From the NCBI RefSeq assembly GCF_900129005.1, contig NZ_FQUN01000010.1:124001-188000 (forward strand): a DNA stretch of 64,000 nucleotides, in the 5' to 3' direction. The position numbers and the translations under genes were made by a program. How positions within the stretch are numbered: position 1 is the stretch's first letter; every line of letters begins with the position of its first letter. This document shows, piece after piece, positions 25,625 through 33,859 of this stretch. Below the pieces are notes generated by a model. It saw only the letters and a program-made list of their open reading frames with translations. It had not been told where the DNA came from and did not search any database. The stretch comes from Leeuwenhoekiella marinoflava DSM 3653 (lineage in GTDB: Bacteria > Bacteroidota > Bacteroidia > Flavobacteriales > Flavobacteriaceae).

Positions 25625-25738
25625 AATTTTATTTTATTTTCAGTTCGTCTAAGGTTTTGCCTTCTTTATTCTTCTAGCTCATCCAGTCATTGGTATCAAA
25701 AAAGATTTTCCGATATCTCACTGATAAATTAACTTCCA

Positions 25739-26467
25739 TTAATACAACCAATCGTTATGCGCGACGGGTAGACGGTTCAACTCATTCCTGTACAACCTCC
25801 ATTTTGGCATAAAGACATTCATATATTTTACAAAGCGATCGTTGTGATTGCGTTCGAGTAAGTGGGTTAATTCGTGTACAATTATATATTCCAGGCAAAT
25901 GGTAGGTTTCTTGGCTAATTCCAGATTAAGCCAAATACGCTTTTCTTCAATATTGCAGGCTCCCCACTTGGTGCGCATCTGTTTAACTCCCCAATCTGCT
26001 GCTTTAACCCCCATATGCTTTTCCCATTTGTGTAGTAAATCTGGTATTTCTTCTTTTAATCGTTTACGATACCATTCTTTAACCACCTTAGCTTTCTCTG
26101 CACGACTTGCATTAGGTTTTATCTGAAGAACCAATTCTTTAGTCCCTTCCAAATATACCGATGCAGGGCCACTGGTTTCCTCGACTTTTAACAAATAGCG
26201 CTTGCCTTTGAAATAGTGGCTTTCGCCATCTACAAATTCACGTTCTGATTCTCTGGATTGCTCTTTAAAGTTTTTAATGTGCTTCTTGATCCATGATAAT
26301 TTAGAAATCGCAAATAAGCGTATAACCTCATTATCCACATCAAAAGGGGCGGACAAACGGATCCTGCCCGTGGGAGGATATACCGCCAGATGCATATTTT
26401 TGATATTCTTTTTAAGGACATCAATTTCTATATTTGCTATGGTTAATTGTTCTTTGCTAGTAGTCAC
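25739..26467 (-). CDS. YgjP/DUF45-type metallopeptidase
   Basis: A 242-residue YgjP-like (M48-related) zinc metallopeptidase. The zinc motif HELTH is at residues 198-202, followed by HNDRF (about 208-212), as in the family; RTKWGACN at about 165-172 is also conserved. It overlaps the hsdR stop by 11 bases, so it is translationally coupled to the restriction operon. Such genes are repeatedly found next to type I restriction systems, where the role is not established; a turnover function for the enzyme subunits is one possibility. Confidence 0.88.
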   Translation of the reverse strand: MTTSKEQLTIANIEIDVLKKNIKNMHLAVYPPTGRIRLSAPFDVDNEVIRLFAISKLSWIKKHIKNFKEQSRESEREFVDGESHYFKGKRYLLKVEETSGPASVYLEGTKELVLQIKPNASRAEKAKVVKEWYRKRLKEEIPDLLHKWEKHMGVKAADWGVKQMRTKWGACNIEEKRIWLNLELAKKPTICLEYIIVHELTHLLERNHNDRFVKYMNVFMPKWRLYRNELNRLPVAHNDWLY

Positions 26468-29400
26468 GTTGCGCCTTGATGATTTCCATTAATTCAGTTG
26501 TCTTTTCCTCGTCATTTAAGAGATTTTGAATCGCTAAGCGCAATTTACGCTCCTTGATGGCTCCATCACGCCAACCATCCAGCTTATTAGCCTTAATAAC
26601 ATTATCAAGTGCCAATACCAATATTTCGTTGTGATCCAAATTATCATACAAGGCTCGCTTTGCTGCGTTGTCAAGTGTTTGCGGATAGCTGTTGGTTTTT
26701 TGAGGTGAAGTAACCAACTCTGCTAATTCCTTGATCTTTTTGAGATATTCCTGATAGGCCAGCGTCTCCTTTTTACGCTGAGCAATCAACTCGTCCAGTA
26801 GACGAGACATTTTTTCATAATACCTGGGGTTGGCCTGAGACTCTTCAATGATTACTTTACGCACATTGTTTTCAATGGTCTCTGCTACCGCTTCCTGTTT
26901 TTTGGTTTTATATTCAGCATCAGGTTCACTGGCCAGATTTACAATTAACTCCACCAAAGACTTGTTCTCAAAGTCTGAAATCTTTTTACTGGACATCGCA
27001 TCAATATAGCGATCCATCAATTGACGCATTCCAGACTCAAAGCGCTTGAGATCTACATAATCCCTACTTGCCTTTTTTATGGTTTCTCTTAAATCAGTGT
27101 AAAACTTTACTTCATCTTTTATCGTTTCAGACTCTTTTGCGGTGTAGCCCATTGCTCCCATTTCATTGGCCACATTGGTATAGGCTCTGATGAGCGAAAC
27201 CACAGCCTTATATAAAGCTACGCGCAATTCTTCCCGATCTTTTATGTCCTGAGGAATCTCAGTATTACCACAGAAATAACGAATAAAGGATGGCTCATCC
27301 TTAGGATGCACGGATTCGCAAATTGCTTTTACACGTTCTAAAGCTGTTTCCAACCGATCTCGTGATTCTTCAAAACGGTCTTTAAGCAATCCCTTTACAT
27401 CATCTTCATCGTACTTATCAAAAGCCCCGGAGGTATAATCGTGGATGGATCGTTCTACACTTTCAAATAAGTCCTTATAGTCAATAATGTATCCGTATTC
27501 TTTATCGTCTTTATCTACCCGATTTACCCGGCATATCGCCTGAAACAGGCCGTGGTCCTGCATACTTTTATCTATATAAAGGTAAGTTGCCGAAGGCGCG
27601 TCAAAACCGGTAAGCAGCTTATCTACCACTATTAGCAGCTTCATTCTGCCGGGTTCCTTTATAAATTGCTCCTTCACTTCTTCTTCAAATACTTCTGTGG
27701 TTTTGCCTTTAAGCATTTGAGTATATACCTCATACTTCAGGAGTTTTTCGGTAGGGCTTGACTCCCCGGAATCTTCTCCTTTTATGTCTGCGTGATGGGG
27801 TTGGTAGGATGTAATGATAGCGCATTCTTTAAAACCTGCCTGCTGAAACAACTCATAATACTTACAGGCCTGATATACACTTCCTGAAACCAACATCGCA
27901 TTACCCTCACCGGTAAACAAACGCGGTTTGGTATCAAAATCGTGAATAATATCATTGACAATTTTTGCAAGCCTTGATTTAGAACCCAGAACCTTCTGCA
28001 TAGTACCCCACTTACGCTTTAGTTCGATTTTTGCGATATCGGTAAGGCCTTCAGTTTTGGCATCAAACCACTCATCAATTTTGTCCTGATCGGTCACAAA
28101 CTGCTCCACATCGCGTGCCTCATACAATAGATCTAACACCACACCATCTTCTACCGCCTCATCAAATTTGTAAGGCTTGCCTATATAAGGGCCAAAAACC
28201 TCTATGCTCTTCTGCTTGTCTTTCTTAAGTAATGGGGTACCGGTAAAACCTATAAACAAAGCTTCCGGCAGAATGGCTTTCATTGCCTCGTGTAACTTTC
28301 CGCTTTGGGTTCGATGACATTCATCTACAAAGACATACAGATTCCCCTTAGCTTTAAAATCTGAACCCAGGCTTTCTTTAAGTTCCTGAATGTACTTGTC
28401 GTAGTCGGGCTCATCGGTGCGGTTGCCAAACTTATGAACGAGACTACAGATAAGCATCTCAGTCTTGTGGTTGAGCACGTTTAATAAATCCCTGCCTGAA
28501 CTGGTACGGTAAATTTGCTCCTCTACCCCTATAAACAGCTTTTCAATCTGATCATCCAGTTCTTCGCGATCGGTAATGATTAAAACGCGGCTGTCGTCAA
28601 TATTCTGGCGTATCCATTTGGTAAGCCAGACCATCGTAAGGCTCTTGCCGCTACCCTGAGTATGCCAGATGATACCGCCTTCTTTATTGTAAATGCGCTT
28701 TTGTGCGGCCTTAATCCCAAAATACTGGTTAGGACGACACAGTTTTTTAACGCCCTTATCAAAAATGGTAAAGTCTTTTATGATTTCAAGAATGCGACCT
28801 TTTGCACAAAGCTGAACCAAATGCGTGTCTATAACATAATCATATTCAGCAGTACCCGACTGCTCTTTCCACTTCAGGTAATATTTTTCGGAAGTTTTGA
28901 TGGTACCGTAACGCAAACCCTGGGTATCGTTACCCGCCAGCACCAACTGTATTGTGGTAAAGAATTTCGGAATAAAATGATCACTTTGATTATCCAGATT
29001 TTGCCGAATACCTTCAGTAAGGCCTTTACGCGAACTCTTTAGCTCCAAAACTCCAAGGGCAATACCATTGACATAGATTACAATATCAGGGCGTTTGTTG
29101 TGCTTACCCTTAAAACTCACTTCCTCGGCAATGGCAAAGTCATTGTTTTCGGGGTTTGCCCAATCAATAAGCCAAACCGATTCTTTTGCTTCCCCCAGTT
29201 CTTCGCGTACATTGACGCCATATCGGAGTAATTTGTACACTTCCTTATTGGCATCGTATAAGCCGGAAGCAATACTGGTGACCGACTTTAAAAACTTAGA
29301 TACCGCACGGTCTATAAGCGCAGCAGAATAGCCCTGCCTTTTTAGAAAATTTCTGAGTAAATCTTCTTCTACAGGCTGGGTACGCAAATCATCCTGCCAA

Positions 29401-29489
29401 TTGCCCAAATACCGGTAGCCCAACTCGTTTTGAAAAAGTTGAACAATACGATCCTGGGAAGGCCGCTCTGCTTTGCCTATGTGGTTCAT
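26457..29489 (-). CDS. hsdR: Type I restriction enzyme, R (nuclease/translocase) subunit
   Basis: A 1010-residue HsdR, which translocates and cuts DNA lacking the self-methylation mark. The N-terminal nuclease has a PD-ExK site (Asp 135, Glu 149, Lys 151; RPDIVIYVNGIALGVLELKS). Then come two RecA-like helicase domains with Walker A WHTQGSGKS (about 275-283), DECH box (389-392) and the motif III region LFIGFTGTPL. A later motif VI-like QAICRVNRVDKD is present. The C-terminus is helical, for assembly with HsdM. Length and motifs are normal, so the enzyme looks active. It begins 14 bases after mcrC. Confidence 0.97.
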   Translation of the reverse strand: MNHIGKAERPSQDRIVQLFQNELGYRYLGNWQDDLRTQPVEEDLLRNFLKRQGYSAALIDRAVSKFLKSVTSIASGLYDANKEVYKLLRYGVNVREELGEAKESVWLIDWANPENNDFAIAEEVSFKGKHNKRPDIVIYVNGIALGVLELKSSRKGLTEGIRQNLDNQSDHFIPKFFTTIQLVLAGNDTQGLRYGTIKTSEKYYLKWKEQSGTAEYDYVIDTHLVQLCAKGRILEIIKDFTIFDKGVKKLCRPNQYFGIKAAQKRIYNKEGGIIWHTQGSGKSLTMVWLTKWIRQNIDDSRVLIITDREELDDQIEKLFIGVEEQIYRTSSGRDLLNVLNHKTEMLICSLVHKFGNRTDEPDYDKYIQELKESLGSDFKAKGNLYVFVDECHRTQSGKLHEAMKAILPEALFIGFTGTPLLKKDKQKSIEVFGPYIGKPYKFDEAVEDGVVLDLLYEARDVEQFVTDQDKIDEWFDAKTEGLTDIAKIELKRKWGTMQKVLGSKSRLAKIVNDIIHDFDTKPRLFTGEGNAMLVSGSVYQACKYYELFQQAGFKECAIITSYQPHHADIKGEDSGESSPTEKLLKYEVYTQMLKGKTTEVFEEEVKEQFIKEPGRMKLLIVVDKLLTGFDAPSATYLYIDKSMQDHGLFQAICRVNRVDKDDKEYGYIIDYKDLFESVERSIHDYTSGAFDKYDEDDVKGLLKDRFEESRDRLETALERVKAICESVHPKDEPSFIRYFCGNTEIPQDIKDREELRVALYKAVVSLIRAYTNVANEMGAMGYTAKESETIKDEVKFYTDLRETIKKASRDYVDLKRFESGMRQLMDRYIDAMSSKKISDFENKSLVELIVNLASEPDAEYKTKKQEAVAETIENNVRKVIIEESQANPRYYEKMSRLLDELIAQRKKETLAYQEYLKKIKELAELVTSPQKTNSYPQTLDNAAKRALYDNLDHNEILVLALDNVIKANKLDGWRDGAIKERKLRLAIQNLLNDEEKTTELMEIIKAQRDY

Positions 29490-29503
29490 AACTTATTTTT
29501 TTG

Positions 29504-30811
29504 TTAGACTGTCTTTATGGGTAGCTCTATACCTATTTTAAAAAACCTATTATATTCAAGTTCTTTATCTAGATTAAAATTATCTTCTGTGAAATTTTTC
29601 CTGTTGGCATCTTGATTAGAATATATAACCAAACAATCAATGACCTGACTGGTATCATATTTCAAAAAATCATAAATCTTTTTCAATCTTGCATATCCAC
29701 TAATTTGGCGAATATCCTCAGTACTAATGTTATCATTATGGTACCGAGGTTTGTACTTAGCATCAACAACCATTTTCACTTTACCATCATTAGTGTTAAG
29801 AATAAAGTCAGGTTCTAAATAATTAAACTTTTTATGATAAGTAACTTCCTTATATCCACTAAATCGCTCTTTCAATTTTGAATATATATAAAGCTCAAAA
29901 AGCTTACTCATATCTATCCAAAATGGGGGTGTTTTTATTGATTCTCTATTGGTTTGAACTATGTTATATCCATATTTCTTCAAAATAGTTTTAGCCAACT
30001 TTAAGGCAAGATTATATTCTCGGTAAATACCAGTAGACTTGGTATCCTTTAGCAATTTGATATCAACATCACTATCCACCAAGCTGAATGCAGGCTTTAC
30101 AAAATTTATAAGGTGCTTAAGAGCAGAAGTATCTACTCCCTTCATATTTTGAATACTAGAGATTGTAAAGAGGAGCGCTTTTTTTAAAACCTTATTTTCA
30201 ATATTATTAACCCCATACTCATCGTATTGGCAATAGGTACTTAATATATTGCCTTTTAAATGATTCTTCCTAATCGTATCATTAATCAAGATTTTACCTT
30301 TTACCCTGGCATTAAGGTTTTTAGAAACTTTATAGTAGGACTTCTTTAAACCTTTTTGAACTATCCGCTTCAAGACATTCAAAAATTGTACAAACAATAA
30401 TGGGGTTAGTAAATCCTGCGATTGATTAATTGCTATACTCGGCTTGTCGAAATCTATTTCGCATAATCCATCTAAATGCTCATAATTTTGGGGTTCCTTG
30501 AATGCTGTAAAGAGCATCGTAAGATAGTCTACTTCCTTAGTATCTCTATCTAATTTTGGGTATACGTAAATGGGTAGTTTATTTTCAACAATCCAATCTA
30601 CACCTACAAAATATGAGGTTTCAAACTTATACTCAACTTCGTCTGTAGCATCATAAAAAATATTATAGCAATAAGCTCTATTTGGTCCTTGTTGAATTGA
30701 CTTAGAATACGATCTCCCCTCAAGTAAAGCACTATGTTTATCTATATGCTCATAACCTTGTGGTTTATTATAACCGTATTGCTCTCCAAGTTCTATCATT
30801 TTAGAGTGCAT
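29504..30811 (-). CDS. mcrC: McrC nuclease subunit of a McrBC modification-dependent restriction system
   Basis: A 435-residue McrC protein. Its C-terminal PD-(D/E)XK site is intact: EPDF with Asp 335, then VVDAKYK with Asp 350 and Lys 352. The N-terminal half (about 1-270) is the region that contacts McrB, with SKNLNARVKGKILINDTIRKN typical for the family. McrC cuts DNA only as part of a complex with the McrB motor, usually at modified cytosines. It overlaps the mcrB stop by 11 bases and sits between hsdS and hsdR. An internal ATG at codon 5 is an alternative start. Confidence 0.95.
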   Translation of the reverse strand: MHSKMIELGEQYGYNKPQGYEHIDKHSALLEGRSYSKSIQQGPNRAYCYNIFYDATDEVEYKFETSYFVGVDWIVENKLPIYVYPKLDRDTKEVDYLTMLFTAFKEPQNYEHLDGLCEIDFDKPSIAINQSQDLLTPLLFVQFLNVLKRIVQKGLKKSYYKVSKNLNARVKGKILINDTIRKNHLKGNILSTYCQYDEYGVNNIENKVLKKALLFTISSIQNMKGVDTSALKHLINFVKPAFSLVDSDVDIKLLKDTKSTGIYREYNLALKLAKTILKKYGYNIVQTNRESIKTPPFWIDMSKLFELYIYSKLKERFSGYKEVTYHKKFNYLEPDFILNTNDGKVKMVVDAKYKPRYHNDNISTEDIRQISGYARLKKIYDFLKYDTSQVIDCLVIYSNQDANRKNFTEDNFNLDKELEYNRFFKIGIELPIKTV

Positions 30812-32609
30812 TTATTTCATTTCTAGCCGTTTCCTTTAAAATACCATCATTTACATACTCTTTTAAAATAGGAATGATTTCATACCTTTTTCTAGTTAGA
30901 AAATCATCATCTGTTTTGATAAAATAACTGTGTCCTAACCACACATCTTCTGGCCTAAATTCTTCTGATAAATAATCTGATGGTTCTAGTACTACGGTAT
31001 CATCTTGTTCATATTGATCATAATTTTTGATAAATAAAGCCGCTACTTTCTCAAAAATTGCAAGCTCAAAATTGTCAATATTTAATGCCTTAGGTAACAT
31101 ATCTACAAAAGCAAACCTTCTTCTAATAGCATAGTCAATATGGCCTACACTTCGATCTGAAGTATTCATAGTACCAATAATGTATAGATTCTCAGGAAGC
31201 ATTAACGTATTTCCTTCTTCTAGAGTCGCATACATACTTTCTACCTGTTCCCCTCTATACTCTAACGCGTAGATGAGTTCCCCTAAAACAGCCGGTAAGT
31301 TAGCCCTGTTAATTTCATCAATAATAAGCACATAAGGTATATTGGAAGCAACTGTATTCGGGGCCTCGTAATCCTTTAGTTTATATTTCTCATTTGGATC
31401 TTTTAAGTAATTCAAAACAATTTTTTGATAGGTCTCATACTTTAGATCTGTTTTACCAAATTTATACAGTTGATAGGTAGTCTCATAAGTTGCTACTGGT
31501 GAATTAAACTTAATATTACCACGTGAATTTAATGTCACCGTAACATCACTACTACCAACAATATCAATCCTTTTTGAATTAATATCTTCAATTAATTCCC
31601 GCCAGGCTCGATCAAAATCATCTACACCACCAGATAAATTACTTTCGTTAGCTTTTTTAGCAAATGCACCTAAGGTTTTATTTACAGTTTTATATTCGGG
31701 CGTCGCACTAACATCTGTTTTTACTACGATCCCACGTACAAAATCTTCATAAGAATAAGCTGGATGGAATTGAACTAACTTAAACTGTTCCGATGATTCC
31801 AGTTTTACTTTTTGTTCTTTCTTATCATCAGTTACAGTACCAAAAATTAACTGCTCAGCAATATCCTTAGCTTCTCTAGTTTTACCAGTTCCTGGAGGTC
31901 CTTGTAAAATAACCTGCTTTTTATGTTTAAGTATTTTTATCATCTCTGTTTTCTTAAGTTTACTTTGCACTTGCCGTACATTCATATACATTTTATCAAC
32001 AAAACCCCTATTTTTATTTTCGACTTCCTTAGCAAGGGAGGATCGTTCTCTTATTGTATTTTTATCTCCATCCCATTTGAATACTAACCTGGAAAAATGT
32101 TGCTTATCGACGACACTGCCTCTTTTCTCTATAATTTCTTTAATCAGTAAAATAATGTCATGCCAGTGATTATTATTTTCAAAATTATGATGATACTGAC
32201 CTGGTTTTCCGTCTGCAGTAATTCTCTGAATAAATCCCGTTTTTTGATTATTAGCTAGAAGTTTTAAAAATCCCTTAAAATCATTATCGCCACTCGGAGC
32301 AATTTCATCTATTACAATTTTCTCTAGCTCCGCTTCCCCAGAACCTTTCGCCCAGTCGTGATAGTCAATATCTAACCAGAACACCTCGTCCTCAAAATAC
32401 TTTTTTATATTGGTTGGGTTTCTTACATGTGCTTGGTGTAAAATATTCTTATAGTAAAGTTTATTTGTTTTAAATACTTTACCACGGTAATGGTATGTAA
32501 CCTCAACAACCTTTTGGTTGTTGAATTTCTCTAATTCTGTGGTTACATTGTTTTTAAAGACTTCGATTTCTCTAAAAAATTTAATACACTCTAAAATTTC
32601 TTCTCCCAT
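30801..32609 (-). CDS. mcrB: McrB-like AAA+ GTPase motor
   Basis: A 602-residue AAA+ protein. Walker A is LQGPPGTGKT (about 237-246), Walker B with LIIDEINRANLPAVLGELIYALE in the middle, and the sensor region IGTMNTSDRSVGHIDYAIRRRF, where MNTxDRS is the McrB-type GTP motif. The first 220 residues should be the DNA-binding part but do not clearly match the known modified-cytosine domain, so the recognised modification is unknown. I take the ATG at 32609, which overlaps the hsdS stop as TGATG; a GTG lies one codon upstream. Confidence 0.93.
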   Translation of the reverse strand: MGEEILECIKFFREIEVFKNNVTTELEKFNNQKVVEVTYHYRGKVFKTNKLYYKNILHQAHVRNPTNIKKYFEDEVFWLDIDYHDWAKGSGEAELEKIVIDEIAPSGDNDFKGFLKLLANNQKTGFIQRITADGKPGQYHHNFENNNHWHDIILLIKEIIEKRGSVVDKQHFSRLVFKWDGDKNTIRERSSLAKEVENKNRGFVDKMYMNVRQVQSKLKKTEMIKILKHKKQVILQGPPGTGKTREAKDIAEQLIFGTVTDDKKEQKVKLESSEQFKLVQFHPAYSYEDFVRGIVVKTDVSATPEYKTVNKTLGAFAKKANESNLSGGVDDFDRAWRELIEDINSKRIDIVGSSDVTVTLNSRGNIKFNSPVATYETTYQLYKFGKTDLKYETYQKIVLNYLKDPNEKYKLKDYEAPNTVASNIPYVLIIDEINRANLPAVLGELIYALEYRGEQVESMYATLEEGNTLMLPENLYIIGTMNTSDRSVGHIDYAIRRRFAFVDMLPKALNIDNFELAIFEKVAALFIKNYDQYEQDDTVVLEPSDYLSEEFRPEDVWLGHSYFIKTDDDFLTRKRYEIIPILKEYVNDGILKETARNEINAL

Positions 32610-33859
32610 CACACCAACCTCGTTTTACCGGTTAATAACTCCTGCATCATCCCTTGTTTGATTTGTTGATACTTTTCTTTTTTAGCCTCAAGCTGCTCCA
32701 ACTCGGCATCCATATCGCTTAAGATTTCGGCAATGGATTTTTGTTCTTTTGGCGACGGAATGGATAATTCTAGCTTTAGTAAATCTTTAGTGTATATCGC
32801 TGCAACACTTGTTGTGCCTGTTGCTAAACTTCTTAAATCCGAAATTACCCTAGGAGTATTTAGTAAATTATTCATGAAGAAATTAGACCCTACATATTTT
32901 TCATCAAATTCTAACCGCATTATATTTGAATTGAAAAAAGCAAGTGGTAATTCATCTTTCCAAATAGATATTTTTCCAACTAATTCCAATGTATTTCTTG
33001 TATTAAAAAGAACATCTCCATATTTAAGGATATCATCCTCCGATGGGTTTATTGAATTAGGGATGTATTGTATCTTATTCAAGTTTATGTTTCCTCTTCC
33101 TAAATTTCCCATCTTAATAAGAGGATAATCTGTTTCGGTCTCTATATTTTCGTAATTACCTCCTAAACGATAATCTTTTAAAATCTCATTAAATGAAGTT
33201 TTAAACCAGTTCTCATTCGGAGTTAACAACTGCTGCATAGCGCCTTGTTTGATAGCTTTCTTTTTGGCAATTAAAGCATCTAGCGAACAGATCAACGCAT
33301 CGACATCGCTTAAAGCTGTAGCAATGGTTTGTTGTTCTTTAAGGGTTGGAGGGACTAAAATTTGAAATTCTCTAATGTCCTTTGGACTTATATGTGGTAT
33401 AGCTGAAGAAGTTTTTATCCTTTCACAATGTTCGGTGAAGTATTTACTGCAAATCCATTCCTTAAGAAAATTTATTTCAATTTTTTCAGATCTTATTCGT
33501 GCTACCCTCTGCAATAGTAATGAAGGTAAATCCTTCTTTTGAAGTTGGGCAAAACTTTTTCCTACCAAAGACCCGTCCATTGCAATTACAATATCTCCTT
33601 CTACCAAAAGGTATTTTTTTAGATCAGGAGTTATTTTTTCCCAATACTGAGTTATATCTTCATTCCAGTCTGTGCGATTTCTTTTTACATTTGATCCTCT
33701 TAAAAGTTTTACTCCTGTATTTTTATATTTGCTACTAGCAAAAGGAAAGCCTGTCAATAAGTCTATCTCATTTTCAATAAATGAAATTTTCCAATCTTCA
33801 GGTATTAGACCTAACTCTGTCTTTTTAAGACCAGACTTTTCTTTCTTTGTTAGTTCCAT
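32609..33859 (-). CDS. hsdS: Type I restriction enzyme, S (specificity) subunit
   Basis: A 416-residue HsdS, which chooses the bipartite DNA target for methylation and cutting. Two target-recognition domains are separated by long helices: the first at about 15-170, then the helix with EQQTIATALSDVDALICSLDALIAKKKAIKQGAMQQLLT (about 180-215); the second at about 220-370, then PKEQKSIAEILSDMDAELEQLEAKKEKYQQIKQGMMQELLTG. The parallel helix wording shows the two-fold repeat. The start overlaps the hsdM stop by ten bases. Target sequence cannot be predicted. Confidence 0.96.
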   Translation of the reverse strand: MELTKKEKSGLKKTELGLIPEDWKISFIENEIDLLTGFPFASSKYKNTGVKLLRGSNVKRNRTDWNEDITQYWEKITPDLKKYLLVEGDIVIAMDGSLVGKSFAQLQKKDLPSLLLQRVARIRSEKIEINFLKEWICSKYFTEHCERIKTSSAIPHISPKDIREFQILVPPTLKEQQTIATALSDVDALICSLDALIAKKKAIKQGAMQQLLTPNENWFKTSFNEILKDYRLGGNYENIETETDYPLIKMGNLGRGNINLNKIQYIPNSINPSEDDILKYGDVLFNTRNTLELVGKISIWKDELPLAFFNSNIMRLEFDEKYVGSNFFMNNLLNTPRVISDLRSLATGTTSVAAIYTKDLLKLELSIPSPKEQKSIAEILSDMDAELEQLEAKKEKYQQIKQGMMQELLTGKTRLV